NCBI RefSeq assembly: GCF_042681025.1
Contig: NZ_JBHUER010000006.1
Coordinates: 62,001 to 126,000, forward strand
Direction: 5' to 3'
Length of the DNA stretch: 64,000 nucleotides
From: Methylopila henanensis
GTDB lineage: Bacteria; Pseudomonadota; Alphaproteobacteria; Rhizobiales; Methylopilaceae
Below, piece after piece: positions 36,313 through 45,250 of this stretch (its first letter is position 1; every line of letters starts with the position of its first letter). Below the pieces are notes generated by a model. The model saw only the letters and a program-made list of their open reading frames with translations, was not told where the DNA came from and did no database searches. A program made the position numbers and the translations under genes.

Positions 36313-37587
36313 TCACTCGGCCGTGAGCCAGTCCGGGACGCGGTCGAGCGCGACGAGGTCGTCGAGGCTCGGCCGGGGGCGCACCACGGCGTAGCGGGAG
36401 CCGTCGACCAGCACTTCCGGAACCAGCGGGCGGCTGTTGTAGGTGGTCGCCTGCACCGCGCCATAGGCGCCCGCCGACATCACCGCCAGCAGGTCGCCCG
36501 CCGCAGGCGCCGGCATGTCGCGGTCGAGCGCGAGATAGTCGCCGGTCTCGCACACCGGCCCCACCACGTCGGCCCTCAGGCGCGGCGCGTCCGCGCCGGC
36601 TTCCGCCACCGGCCGGATCTCGTGATGGGCGTCGTAGAGCGTCGGCCGGATCAGGTCGTTCATGCCGGCGTCGACGATGACGAAGGTCTTGGCGGCGCCC
36701 TGCTTCACGTAGATCACGCGGGTGAGCAGGATCCCGGCGTTGCCGACGATCAGCCGGCCGGGCTCGAACACCAGCTTGGCCCTGAGGTCGGCGGTGAGGC
36801 GCTTCACCACCGCGGCGTAGGCGTCGGGGTGGGGCGGGGGCTCGTTGTCGTCGCGATACGGGATGCCGAGCCCGCCGCCGAGGTCCACATGGTCGATGGC
36901 GTGGCCGTCGGCGCGCAGCTCGCCCACGAAGGACACGAGCCGGGTGATCGCGCTGTCGAACGGGTCGAGCTCGGTGATCTGGCTGCCGATGTGCATGTCG
37001 ACGCCGGCCACCTTCAGGCCCGGCAGCGTCGCCGCCTCGGCGTAGACGCGGCGCGCGTCGGCGATCGGCACGCCGAACTTGGTCTCGGACGAGCCGGTGG
37101 AGATCTTGGCGTGGCTCTTGGCGTCGACGTCCGGGTTGACGCGCAGCGCGATGTGGGCGGTCGCGCCCTTGTCGGCCGCCACCTGCGACAGAAGCCGAAG
37201 CTCCGGCTCGCTCTCCACGTTGAAGGCGAGGATGCCGGCCTCGATCCCGGCCGCGAGCTCCGCTTCCGTCTTGCCGACGCCGGAGAACGTGATGCGCTCG
37301 CCCGGCACGCCGGCCTTCAGCGCGCGGTGCAGCTCGCCGCCGGACACCACGTCCATGCCGACGCCGAGCCGCGCCAGCGTGGTCAGCACCGCCTGGTTGG
37401 AGTTGGCCTTCAGCGCGTAGCAGACGAGGTGGTCCACGCCGGCGAAGGCGGCGGAGAACACCCGGACGTGGCGCGTCAGCGTCGCGGTCGAATAGACGTA
37501 GACCGGCGTGCCGACCTCGGCCGCGATCTCGGCGAGCGGAACATCCTCGGCGTGGAGCGCGCCGTCGGCGTAGGCGAAATGGTGCAT
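36313..37587 (-). CDS. lysA: Diaminopimelate decarboxylase
   Basis: LysA decarboxylates meso-diaminopimelate to L-lysine using PLP. The 424-residue product has the PLP-binding Lys in CYALKANSN, GSQITELDPF, the glycine-rich phosphate loop GGGLGIPY, and the catalytic Cys in GPVCETGDYL. It is fold-type III (alanine-racemase-like barrel plus beta domain). It lies 34 nt after lptM and forms the conserved argH-lptM-lysA series. Confidence 0.96.
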   Translation of the reverse strand: MHHFAYADGALHAEDVPLAEIAAEVGTPVYVYSTATLTRHVRVFSAAFAGVDHLVCYALKANSNQAVLTTLARLGVGMDVVSGGELHRALKAGVPGERITFSGVGKTEAELAAGIEAGILAFNVESEPELRLLSQVAADKGATAHIALRVNPDVDAKSHAKISTGSSETKFGVPIADARRVYAEAATLPGLKVAGVDMHIGSQITELDPFDSAITRLVSFVGELRADGHAIDHVDLGGGLGIPYRDDNEPPPHPDAYAAVVKRLTADLRAKLVFEPGRLIVGNAGILLTRVIYVKQGAAKTFVIVDAGMNDLIRPTLYDAHHEIRPVAEAGADAPRLRADVVGPVCETGDYLALDRDMPAPAAGDLLAVMSAGAYGAVQATTYNSRPLVPEVLVDGSRYAVVRPRPSLDDLVALDRVPDWLTAE

Positions 37588-37621
37588 CGGGACTCCGCCG
37601 CCGCGAAGGCGGCGCTCAAGC

Positions 37622-37819
37622 TCAGTTCAGCAGGCCGTCGAGGACGAAGGGGCGGTTGGGCTTCACCACCTTCTTCTCGGTCGTGCCGTCCGACTTGGTC
37701 ACCGTGGTCGTGGGCGCGCCCGGCGGCGGCTCCAGCGGCCCGCGACGGCCGCAGGCGGAGAGGCCGACCGCCAGGACGAGCGTGGCGGCGATGGCGGCGG
37801 CGCGGATCGGGCTCGGCAC
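37622..37819 (-). CDS. lptM: Small lipoprotein LptM (YifL-like)
   Basis: This 65-residue lipoprotein begins at GTG and has a signal peptide with the lipobox LSACG (Cys about residue 23). The Cys is followed by the family pattern GRRGPLEPPPGAP. In E. coli LptM helps the LptD/LptE translocon mature. It sits between argH and lysA, the standard position of this family in proteobacteria. Confidence 0.85.
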   Translation of the reverse strand: MPSPIRAAAIAATLVLAVGLSACGRRGPLEPPPGAPTTTVTKSDGTTEKKVVKPNRPFVLDGLLN

Positions 37820-37870
37820 GGATGCGGTTTCCTCAAGCTCTGGCGCGGGCGCCGCGGCCCGGTCGATGTC

Positions 37871-39292
37871 TCAGGCGTCGGGCGTCGAGCTGTTGTCGAG
37901 GGCCGCGGCTTCCTTGGCAAGCCTCTTCCGCCAGCGCGAGGTCTGGCCGGCGACCTGACGCGGCGAGGTGCCGCCGTAGCTGTTGCGGCTCGCCACCGAC
38001 TTGTTGACGCCGAGCACTCCGAACACCTCGTCGGTGATCCGCGGCTCGACCGCCTGCATGTCGGCGAGCGGCAGCGCCTCGAGCGGCTGCCCCTTCTCGG
38101 CCGCGACGGCGACGATCCGTCCGGTGACATGGTGCGCCTCGCGGAACGGCATGCCGAGCACCCGCACCAGCCAGTCGGCGAGGTCGGTCGCGGTGGCGTA
38201 GCCGGAGCTCGCCGCCTGACGCATCGCCTTCTCGTCGAAGGTCATGTCCTGGACCATGCCGGTCATGGCGGCGATGCAGAGGTCGAGCGTGTCGAGCGCG
38301 TCGAACAGGCCCTCCTTGTCCTCCTGCATGTCCTTGGAATAGGCGAGCGGAAGGCCCTTCATGACCGTCATCAGCGCGACGAAGGCGCCGATCACGCGGC
38401 CGGTCTTGCCGCGCACCAGCTCCGCGGCGTCCGGATTGCGCTTCTGCGGCATGATCGAGGAGCCGGTCGAGAACCGGTCGGACAGCCGGACGAAGCCGAA
38501 CTGCGGCGTCGACCACAGCACGATCTCCTCCGCGAAGCGCGACAGGTGCCCCGCGCAGATCGAGGCGAAGGCGAGCGTCTCCAGCACGAAGTCGCGGTCG
38601 GAGACGCTGTCGATCGAGTTCGCGGTCGGGCGGTCGAAGCCGAGCCCGCGGGCGGTCATGTCGCGGTCGATCGGGAACGAGGTGCCGGCGAGCGCGGCGG
38701 CGCCGAGCGGGCACTCGTTCAGCCGCTTGCGCGCGTCCGCGAGCCGGCCGCGGTCGCGGGCGACCATCTCCACATAGGCGAGCAGGTGGTGGCCCAGGAT
38801 CACGGGCTGCGCGCTCTGCAGGTGGGTGAAGCCCGGCATGATGGTCTTGGCGTGCGCGCCGGCCTTCTCCACCAGCACGTGCTGCAGCGCGAGCAGGCTG
38901 ACGTCGATGCCGTCGAGGGCGTCGCGCACGAACATCTTGAAGTCGGTCGCGACCTGGTCGTTGCGCGAGCGCGCAGTGTGCAGCCGCCCCGCCACGGGGC
39001 CGATCAGCTCGGCGAGCCTGCTCTCGACGTTGAGATGGATGTCCTCGAGCGCTCGCGAGAAGGTGAAGCGTCCGGACTCGATCTCGGCCAGGATGTCGTT
39101 CAACCCCTTGAAGATCGCCGCCGCGTCCTCCTTCGCCACGATGCCGGTGGCGGCGAGCATGGCGATGTGGACCTTGGACCCGCGGATGTCCTGGGCGTAG
39201 AAGCGGCGGTCGAAATCGATCGAGGCGTTGATGGCCTCAAGCACCGCGTCGGGCCCTTCGGCGAAGCGCCCGCCCCACATCGAATTGCTCAT
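37871..39292 (-). CDS. argH: Argininosuccinate lyase
   Basis: ArgH splits argininosuccinate into arginine and fumarate. The 473-residue product shows the family signature GSSIMPQKRNPDAAE containing the catalytic Ser region, SRNDQVATDFK, and GFTHLQSAQPV with its conserved His. It acts in the cytoplasm as a homotetramer. It heads the argH-lptM-lysA set and is divergent from tlpA (57 nt). Confidence 0.97.
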   Translation of the reverse strand: MSNSMWGGRFAEGPDAVLEAINASIDFDRRFYAQDIRGSKVHIAMLAATGIVAKEDAAAIFKGLNDILAEIESGRFTFSRALEDIHLNVESRLAELIGPVAGRLHTARSRNDQVATDFKMFVRDALDGIDVSLLALQHVLVEKAGAHAKTIMPGFTHLQSAQPVILGHHLLAYVEMVARDRGRLADARKRLNECPLGAAALAGTSFPIDRDMTARGLGFDRPTANSIDSVSDRDFVLETLAFASICAGHLSRFAEEIVLWSTPQFGFVRLSDRFSTGSSIMPQKRNPDAAELVRGKTGRVIGAFVALMTVMKGLPLAYSKDMQEDKEGLFDALDTLDLCIAAMTGMVQDMTFDEKAMRQAASSGYATATDLADWLVRVLGMPFREAHHVTGRIVAVAAEKGQPLEALPLADMQAVEPRITDEVFGVLGVNKSVASRNSYGGTSPRQVAGQTSRWRKRLAKEAAALDNSSTPDA

Positions 39293-39349
39293 TCCGTCGG
39301 TCCAATCCCAAGGCCGCGCCCGTCGCGGCGTCCTGCAAGGTCGAGAAGC

Positions 39350-39997
39350 ATGTCCGAACCGTCGCCCGCTCCGCGCCGATCCTGGCTCCGCTTCGGCGTT
39401 CCCGGCGTTCTGGCGCTCGCGGGCGTCGCCGCGCTCGCCCTATACGGGATCGGCGGCGGCGACAAGGCTGAAGCCGCCTGCGCGGCCTCGCCCGCGACGC
39501 TTCGCGCGCTGAAGCAGGCGGCGACCGGCGAGGTCGCCGCGGTGGTCACGCCGGACCGGCCGCGCCCCCTGCCGGCGCTCGCCTTCAGGGACGCCGACGG
39601 CGCCGAGGTCGGGCTCGACCGTTTCCGGGGCAAGGTTGTGCTGCTCAACCTCTGGGCCACCTGGTGCGCGCCCTGCCGCAAGGAGATGCCCGCGCTCGAC
39701 GAGCTGAAGGGCGTGCGCGGCGGCGACCGTTTCGACGTGGTGGCGGTGTCGATGGACCTCGGCTCGGCCGACAAGCCCAAGGCCTTCCTGAAGGAAACCG
39801 GGGTCGAACGGCTGGCCTTCTACGCCGACCCCACCAACAAGGCGTTCCGTGACCTGCGCGCGGTCGGCCGCGGCGCCGGGCTGCCGACCACGCTGCTGAT
39901 CGACAAGGCGGGCTGCGAGATCGCCTATCTGCCGGGTCCCGCGGAATGGGCGAGCCCCGACGCGCTGAAGCTGATCGACGCGGCGCTGGCGGAGTAG
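39350..39997 (+). CDS. tlpA: TlpA-type thiol:disulfide reductase
   Basis: This is a periplasm-facing thioredoxin-fold protein, in relatives required for maturation of the copper centre of cytochrome oxidase. The 215-residue product has an N-terminal membrane anchor (FGVPGVLALAGVAALALYG) and a thioredoxin domain with the active site WCAPC and the cis-proline segment GLPTTLLID. The frame is open far upstream, antisense to argH, but the ATG at 39350 gives the natural N-terminal anchor. It is divergent from argH, the same arrangement as in other Hyphomicrobiales. Confidence 0.92.
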   Translation: MSEPSPAPRRSWLRFGVPGVLALAGVAALALYGIGGGDKAEAACAASPATLRALKQAATGEVAAVVTPDRPRPLPALAFRDADGAEVGLDRFRGKVVLLNLWATWCAPCRKEMPALDELKGVRGGDRFDVVAVSMDLGSADKPKAFLKETGVERLAFYADPTNKAFRDLRAVGRGAGLPTTLLIDKAGCEIAYLPGPAEWASPDALKLIDAALAE

Positions 39998-40009
39998 GCG
40001 GCCCGTCTT

Positions 40010-40879
40010 TTAAGCCGAGGGCGACGGCTGGGTCGCCAGCGCCACGTCCGGGTCCTCGGGCGCGGGCTCCGGCTGCGCGATCTCGCGCGCTCCACCTCTG
40101 AGCGCCTCCGCCGTCATGCGCCGGACCTCGCGCTCGGCCTGGCGCGCCACCGCCTTGCGGTCCGTGGCGCCGTCGACCCGGATCGGCTCGCCGAAGGTCA
40201 CGGTCACGTCGATCGCGCCGTCGCGCAGGATCGACCACATGTGCGGCAGGATCTCGATGTCGCCGTACCAGGCGATCGCGGGCCGCGTCCGCAGCCCGAG
40301 CGGCAGGCCGTTGCGGTGGGTGTAGGCGATCGAGACCGGCTGCACGTAGACCGCCTCGGCGCCGCCCTCCGCGATCGCCTTGCCCGCGGCCCCGAGCAGC
40401 GCCGAGCGGAACGGCAGCACGCGGTTGCCGTCGCTGGAGGTGCCCTCGCCGAACAGCACCACCGGATGGCCCGAGGTCATGCGCTCCGCCATCTCGCGGC
40501 TCACCGCCCGCGTCGCGGTGCGGCGCGAGCGGTCGACGAAGATCGAGCGCTGCAGCTTCGAGAGCAGGCCGAACAGCGGCCAGTCCGCGATCTCGGATTT
40601 CGCCACGAACGACACCGGCGCGATGGCCCCCAGCACCACGATGTCGAGCCAGGAGGCGTGGTTCGCGGTGATCAGCAGCGGCCGGGCGGCGGCCGGACGC
40701 CCGATGACGCGCCGGCGGACGCCGACCACCCCGAGCGCATAGCGGTGGAACAGCAGCGGAATCACGCCGCCCTTGCCGAAGCCGGCCTTCAGCGCGAGGA
40801 GCTGCGCCGGAACGCCGACGGCGGCGGCGCCGACCAGCGCCGCCACGCTCACCGCCGCCCGCATCGCTTTCAGCGCCAA
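40010..40879 (-). CDS. plsC: 1-acyl-sn-glycerol-3-phosphate acyltransferase
   Basis: PlsC acylates lysophosphatidate to phosphatidate at the inner membrane. The 289-residue product has a hydrophobic N-terminus, the catalytic NHxxxxD box (NHASWLD), FVAKSEIADWP, and the substrate-binding motif FGEGTSSDG. The reading starts at TTG one base after the fur stop; an ATG five codons downstream (40864) is an alternative. It is the last gene of the rutE-like/tsaB/rimI/fur/plsC series. Confidence 0.9.
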   Translation of the reverse strand: MALKAMRAAVSVAALVGAAAVGVPAQLLALKAGFGKGGVIPLLFHRYALGVVGVRRRVIGRPAAARPLLITANHASWLDIVVLGAIAPVSFVAKSEIADWPLFGLLSKLQRSIFVDRSRRTATRAVSREMAERMTSGHPVVLFGEGTSSDGNRVLPFRSALLGAAGKAIAEGGAEAVYVQPVSIAYTHRNGLPLGLRTRPAIAWYGDIEILPHMWSILRDGAIDVTVTFGEPIRVDGATDRKAVARQAEREVRRMTAEALRGGAREIAQPEPAPEDPDVALATQPSPSA

Positions 40880-40880
40880 G

Positions 40881-41312
40881 TCAGTTCTCGCGATCGTCGA
40901 GGGGGACGGCGTAGAGCTCCAGCCGGTGATCCACCAGCCGGTAGCCGAGCCGCCGCGCGATCTCGGCCTGCAGCCGTTCGATCTCCTCGTCCCGGAACTC
41001 GATGACCTTGCCCGAGCGCAGGTCGATCAGATGATCGTGATGCTCGTCCGGCGCCGGTTCGTAGCGCGAGCGGCCGTCGCGGAAGTCGACGCGGGCGATG
41101 ACGCCGGCGTCCTCGAACAGCTTCACCGTGCGGTAGACGGTCGAGATCGATATGCGGGGATCGACCGCCGAGGCGCGCCGGTAGAGCTCCTCCACGTCGG
41201 GATGGTCGTCCGCGCTCTCGACGACGCGCGCGATGACGCGGCGCTGCTCGGTCATGCGCATGCCCTTGGCGGCGCACAGGCGTTCGAGCGGTTCGGCCTT
41301 GAGGTCTGTCAC
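40881..41312 (-). CDS. fur: Fur-family metalloregulator (Fur/Mur)
   Basis: This iron- or manganese-responsive repressor has 143 residues from a GTG start. A winged helix (MTEQRRVIARVVESADDHPDVEELYRRA cut at about residue 45) is followed by SISTVYRTVKLFEDAG and the metal site HHDHLIDLRSGKVIEF. The second-shell Cys motifs of zinc-bound Fur are absent, which in alphaproteobacteria is common for Mur (manganese uptake regulator) as well as Fur, so metal specificity is open. The rimI-fur-plsC neighbourhood is typical of Hyphomicrobiales. Confidence 0.9.
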   Translation of the reverse strand: MTDLKAEPLERLCAAKGMRMTEQRRVIARVVESADDHPDVEELYRRASAVDPRISISTVYRTVKLFEDAGVIARVDFRDGRSRYEPAPDEHHDHLIDLRSGKVIEFRDEEIERLQAEIARRLGYRLVDHRLELYAVPLDDREN

Positions 41313-41398
41313 GTTCCCGAGGTCTCCGGTCGCGGCGCGACGGTGTTCGACCGCTTATAGGAGCGCGCCGCCCGGCCGTAAACGATCCACGGGACGGC

Positions 41399-41905
41399 TC
41401 AGCGCATCTCGAGCGCCAGCACCTTCGCGGACCCGCGGCCGCCGTCCGCGCGGGCGTAATAGGCTTTTCGCTTGCCCACCTGCACGAAGCCGAAGCGCGC
41501 GTAGAGCGCGATGGCGGAGGCGTTTTCCTCGTCGACCTCCAGCACCACGCGTCGCACGCCCCTGGCCGCGAGCCGTCCGAGGTGGTGGCCGAACAGGGCG
41601 GAGCCGCCGCCGCCCTGTCGGAAGCGCGGGCGGATCGCGACCGACAGCACCTCGGCCTCGTCCGCGGCGATCCGGGACGCGGCGAAGCCCACCGGCCGTC
41701 CGCGGCCCTCCATGTGGAGCGCGCAGGCGACCACGGCGTCGTCGCTGAGGAGCTGGTCCATCTCCTCCACGCTCCAGCCGCGGGCGAAGCAGGAGGCGTG
41801 GATCGCCGCGAGCTCGTCGGCGAGGCCCGCGTCGGCCGGTTCGCAGGCCCAAATCCGCTCACGGGCCGCCCACACGTTCCAGGGCCAGAACAGATACCAG
41901 TACAT
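41399..41905 (-). CDS. rimI: Ribosomal-protein-alanine N-acetyltransferase RimI
   Basis: This GNAT-family enzyme acetylates the N-terminal Ala of ribosomal protein S18. The 168-residue product has the acetyl-CoA loop RFRQGGGGSALF and the C-terminal EVDEENASAIALYARFGFVQVGKR pattern (broken here at the ASAIALYARFGF core). It follows tsaB by 41 nt, the usual tsaB-rimI pair. Confidence 0.92.
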   Translation of the reverse strand: MYWYLFWPWNVWAARERIWACEPADAGLADELAAIHASCFARGWSVEEMDQLLSDDAVVACALHMEGRGRPVGFAASRIAADEAEVLSVAIRPRFRQGGGGSALFGHHLGRLAARGVRRVVLEVDEENASAIALYARFGFVQVGKRKAYYARADGGRGSAKVLALEMR

Positions 41906-41946
41906 CGCGCGCAGGCCTTACGGAGCGTCAGGCCGCTCCGCCTTCT

Positions 41947-42630
41947 TCAGCTCTCGTCCGGGCGGCGCGCGATGCGTCCGCCCGTCTGGGGATGCGCGTC
42001 CGCGGCTTTGAGGTAGAGCGGCCGCGGCGTCGCGTCGCCAGGATCGCACGCCGCGCCCCGCCGCGCGACAACGATCGGGTCCGGCGCGTGGTGCGGCGCG
42101 TCAGCCTTTCGCAGCGGGAGGCCGTCCACGGCCGCGATCACCGCGTCCGCGCCGGAGCCGACCACCAGCGCATTCGCCGGCAGCGCGCGGGCGAACTCCT
42201 CCGCCGGCAGCAGCGCCGGAGCCGCGAGCGGCGCGCCGCCGGCGTCGAAGGCCTGGGCGAACACCCGGCCGTGGCGCGCGTCGACCGCCGCCGCGACCGC
42301 CGCTCCGCGCCCGAACGACGGCGCCGCCAGCGCCTCGAGCGTCGAGACGCCGACGATCGGCGTCGGGCCTGCGAGCGCGAGCGCCCGCGCGCAGGCGAGG
42401 CCGACCCTGAGGCCCGTGAAGCTGCCGGGCCCGACCGTCACCGCGATGCGGTCGATCGCGCCGAGCCCGCCGGCGCTTTCGAGCGCCTGCGCCACCAGCG
42501 GCATCAGCGCCTCGGCGTGGCCGCGCGCCATGTCGCGGGAGAACACGAGCGCCGGCGCGGCCCCGTCGCCGGTCTCGACGACGGCGGCCGACGCCGCGCC
42601 GAGGGCGGTGTCGATCGCTAGGACGCGCAT
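41947..42630 (-). CDS. tsaB: tRNA threonylcarbamoyladenosine biosynthesis protein TsaB
   Basis: TsaB is the scaffold partner of TsaD for t6A37 in ANN-decoding tRNAs. The 227-residue product has the ASKHA-fold start MRVLAIDTALG and the family motif VGPGSFTGLRVGLA. It lies 10 nt downstream of the nitroreductase-like gene and upstream of rimI. Confidence 0.94.
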   Translation of the reverse strand: MRVLAIDTALGAASAAVVETGDGAAPALVFSRDMARGHAEALMPLVAQALESAGGLGAIDRIAVTVGPGSFTGLRVGLACARALALAGPTPIVGVSTLEALAAPSFGRGAAVAAAVDARHGRVFAQAFDAGGAPLAAPALLPAEEFARALPANALVVGSGADAVIAAVDGLPLRKADAPHHAPDPIVVARRGAACDPGDATPRPLYLKAADAHPQTGGRIARRPDES

Positions 42631-42640
42631 GGCGGGACCG

Positions 42641-43252
42641 TCAGACGATCCGGCAGAACTCGTCGAATTCCGGTCGCGGCAGGCGCTCGAACAGCTTCTC
42701 GCCGTCGCCGTAGCCGATATTGACGAGGAAGTTCGAGCGCCAGGTCGTGCCGGCGAAGAAGGCCTCGTCCACCGCCTTGGGGTCGAAGCCCGCCATCGCG
42801 CCGGTGTCGAGGCCTAGCGCCCGGGCGGCGAGGATGAGATAGGCGCCCATCAGGGTGCCGTTGAGCCGGGCGCCGCTTTCGATCGCGGCCTCGTTGCCCT
42901 CGAACCAGGCCTTCGCGTCGACATGCGGGAAGAAGCGCGGCAGGTGGTCGATCCAGCGCAGGTCGTGGGCCACGATCGCCGTCACCGGCGCGGCCGCGGT
43001 CTTGGCGCGGTTGCTCTCGGAGAGCGTCGGCAGCAGCTTGGCCTTGCCCTCCTCCGAGGTGACGAACAGGAAGCGGCCCGGCAGGCCGTTCGCGCTCGTC
43101 GGGCCCATTTTGAGCAGCTCGAACAGCGCCCGCAGCGTCACTTCCGAGACCGGCTCGGGCCGGAAGCTGTTGTGGGTCCGCGCCGTGCGGAACAGCGTGT
43201 CGAGGGCGTCGTCGTCAAGCGGGGGGCGGTGAGGTCCGGACACTGGTGCCAT
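42641..43252 (-). CDS. Malonic-semialdehyde-reductase-like nitroreductase (RutE/HadB type)
   Basis: This 203-residue FMN-dependent nitroreductase-family protein resembles RutE, which reduces malonic semialdehyde to 3-hydroxypropionate. Seen motifs are RTHNSFRPEPVS, GPTSANGLPGRFLFV, the dimer-interface region and NIGYGDGEKLFERLPR at the C-terminus, a typical end for this family. No other rut genes lie nearby, so the substrate is uncertain. It is the first gene of a minus-strand run leading to plsC. Confidence 0.82.
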   Translation of the reverse strand: MAPVSGPHRPPLDDDALDTLFRTARTHNSFRPEPVSEVTLRALFELLKMGPTSANGLPGRFLFVTSEEGKAKLLPTLSESNRAKTAAAPVTAIVAHDLRWIDHLPRFFPHVDAKAWFEGNEAAIESGARLNGTLMGAYLILAARALGLDTGAMAGFDPKAVDEAFFAGTTWRSNFLVNIGYGDGEKLFERLPRPEFDEFCRIV

Positions 43253-43322
43253 CCTGCGGTCTGCGGTGGAGGAATCCCTCCCTCATAGCAGAGCCGCCCC
43301 CCCGCTGCGCCAGTCCCCGGCC

Positions 43323-44114
43323 TCAGATCGTGTCGACCGTGCCGCCGTCGACGCGCAGCGCGGCGCCCGTGGTGGCGGAGGCCTCCTTCGAGCAGGCGTA
43401 GACCACCATGTTGGCGACCTCCTCAACGGTGGCCGCGCGCTGGATGATCGAGGACGGGCGATGCGCCCGCACGAACGCCGCCCCGGCCTCCTCGAGGCTC
43501 TGGCCGGTCTTCGCCACCTCGTCCTTCAGCATCTCGGAGACGCCCTCCGACAGCGTCGGGCCGGGCAGCACGGAGTTCACCGTGACGCCCGTGCCGGCGA
43601 GCCGCTTGGCGAGCCCGCGCGCGATAGCGAGCTGGGCGGTCTTGGTCATGCCGTAGTGGACCATCTCCACTGGGATGTTGAGCCCGGACTCCGACGAGAT
43701 GAACACGATCCGGCCCCAGCCGCGCTCGGCCATGGCGGGCGCGTAGGCGCGCGACAGCCGGACGCCGGACATGACGTTGACCTCGTAGAACCGGAACCAC
43801 TCCTCGTCCGGGACCTCGAAGAAGTCCTGCGGGTTGAAGATGCCGACATTGTTGACGAGCACGTCGACGGAGGGCAGCGCCGCGACCAGCTCCGCCACGC
43901 CCTCGGCGGTTCTGAGATCGGCGGCGATCCCCTCGACCTTCGCGTCCGGAACCTCGGCGCGGATGGCGGCGACGGCCGTGTCGACCGCCTCCTGGCGGCG
44001 GCCGTTCACCACCACCGTGGCGCCGGTCCGGGCGAGGCCGAGCGCGATCGCCCGCCCGATGCCGAGCGTGGAGCCGGTGACGAGGGCGGTCTTGCCCGTG
44101 AGGTCGATGCGCAT
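43323..44114 (-). CDS. SDR-family NAD(P)-dependent oxidoreductase
   Basis: The 263-residue short-chain dehydrogenase has the Rossmann start TALVTGSTLGIGRAIALGLA, NNVG, the catalytic Ser (SSESG), Tyr and Lys in VHYGMTKTA, and the C-terminal LRVDGGTVDTI. All catalytic residues are present, so it should be active. The substrate is unknown and there is no operon partner to suggest one; it is convergent with the nitroreductase region's end and divergent from the Pycsar-effector-like gene. Confidence 0.9.
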   Translation of the reverse strand: MRIDLTGKTALVTGSTLGIGRAIALGLARTGATVVVNGRRQEAVDTAVAAIRAEVPDAKVEGIAADLRTAEGVAELVAALPSVDVLVNNVGIFNPQDFFEVPDEEWFRFYEVNVMSGVRLSRAYAPAMAERGWGRIVFISSESGLNIPVEMVHYGMTKTAQLAIARGLAKRLAGTGVTVNSVLPGPTLSEGVSEMLKDEVAKTGQSLEEAGAAFVRAHRPSSIIQRAATVEEVANMVVYACSKEASATTGAALRVDGGTVDTI

Positions 44115-44272
44115 CGGCGTGGTCCTTGGGCCGGCCGCCGGCGCGTCCGGCGCTGCGGCGTTGAGGGCGTGTGGTCGTCCTGAGATGTGGTTCGCCGCGT
44201 TTTGGCGTAAAGAGTGCGCCGCCGCATGGCCCGCCCGCCGGCCGGGCCGCCCGGCCCCCTCCGGACAGACGC

Positions 44273-44779
44273 ATGACGCCCGACCAGACCGCCAAAGAGC
44301 CCGCCGCCGATCTCGCCTATCTCCAGAAGATCAACGACGTCTTCTACGACCAGCTCAAGGTCGCCGACCAGAAGGCGACCTACATCATGACGATCATCGT
44401 CTTCCTGCTGGTGTGGTCGCCGGACGTGCGCAAGCTGTTCTTCTGGCGCGGCCATGCGGTGGAGCTGAGCGCCGCTTCGCTGCTGTCGCTCGCGCTGGTG
44501 GCGGCGCTGCTGACGGCGCTGGCCTCCGCGCTCGCGGTGGTGACGCCGCGCCGGCGCCGAGGGGGCGCGGCGCTGTTCTGGGGCGCCTGGCCCGACGTCC
44601 GCCCGGAGGTCGAGCGCATCACGGCCGCCGCCGACCGCGCCGCGATCGCCGCGAGCTACGCCGACAACGCCCAGAACCTCGCGGCCCTCTGCCGGCTGAA
44701 ATACCGCTTCGTCACGCTCGCCTTCGGGGCGCTGATCGTGGCGCTCGCCGCCCACGGCGGCCTGGTGGTGCTGGGCTGA
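44273..44779 (+). CDS. Pycsar-effector-like (PycTM/DUF5706) membrane protein
   Basis: The 168-residue protein has a predicted cytoplasmic N-terminal helix (AYLQKINDVFYDQLKVADQKA, residues 15-34), a membrane pair (about 37-52 and 66-91), a conserved FWGAWP patch at 102-107, a helical segment and a last membrane segment (146-165, KYRFVTLAFGALIVAL just before and within it). This layout matches the PycTM/DUF5706 family, whose Pycsar members disrupt the membrane on sensing cCMP or cUMP. No pyrimidine cyclase gene is adjacent, so this is an orphan and may have another role. The ATG at 44273 is chosen over the open frame upstream. Confidence 0.7.
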   Translation: MTPDQTAKEPAADLAYLQKINDVFYDQLKVADQKATYIMTIIVFLLVWSPDVRKLFFWRGHAVELSAASLLSLALVAALLTALASALAVVTPRRRRGGAALFWGAWPDVRPEVERITAAADRAAIAASYADNAQNLAALCRLKYRFVTLAFGALIVALAAHGGLVVLG

Positions 44780-44786
44780 CGGCGGC

Positions 44787-45173
44787 TCAGGCCGCCTGCG
44801 CCTCCGCCGCCTCCAGCGCCGCGACCTCGGCGTCGGAGAAGATGCGCGAGCGGATGTGGAACCGCACCTCGCGGCCGTTCTCCAGGCTGAACATGCCGCC
44901 GCGGCCGGGCACCACGTCGAGCGTCAGCGCCGTGTGCCGCCAGTACTCGAACTGCGACGGACTCATATAGAAGCCCGCGCCGCCGACCTCCCCGAGCTTC
45001 ACGTCGGCGTCGGAGAGCATGTAGTCCCCGACCGCGTAGCACATGGGCGAGGAGCCGTCGCAGCAGCCGCCGGACTGGTGGAACAGCACCTCGCCATGCT
45101 CGGCCTGAAGCGTCGCGATCAGCGCGAGCGCGGCGTCGGTCGCGGTGATCCGCAGGGGCGCGTTCTGGGTCAT
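44787..45173 (-). CDS. DUF779 protein (aldehyde-dehydrogenase associated)
   Basis: The 128-residue protein has the DUF779 signature HQSGGCCDGSSPMCY, a cysteine cluster that may bind metal, followed by GGAGFYMSPSQFEYWRHT. Family members are usually encoded next to acetaldehyde dehydrogenases of the AldA/AcoD type, but their function is unknown. Here the dehydrogenase is 2.1 kb away, with an aldo/keto reductase and a LysR gene between. The ATG at 45173 has GAGGA upstream, so the longer frame is not used. Confidence 0.9.
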   Translation of the reverse strand: MTQNAPLRITATDAALALIATLQAEHGEVLFHQSGGCCDGSSPMCYAVGDYMLSDADVKLGEVGGAGFYMSPSQFEYWRHTALTLDVVPGRGGMFSLENGREVRFHIRSRIFSDAEVAALEAAEAQAA

Positions 45174-45250
45174 GGGCGGTTCCTCCGCGAGGGAAGATAG
45201 CGCGGGAACGGCCGCACGCGAAGGCGTTCGCACCCGGCCGTTCCGACGCG

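Noticed and set aside
33284..36394. 1036-residue plus-strand frame opposite the TIGR02302 gene
   Set aside because: It is antisense to the Gln/Gly repeat tract, which yields a Leu-rich pseudo-translation; it has no domain and also reads through a REP-like element.
44171..44272. N-terminal extension of the Pycsar-effector-like protein
   Set aside because: The added residues are Pro/Arg-rich and overlap the leader of the divergent SDR gene; the ATG at 44273 gives the family-type N-terminus.
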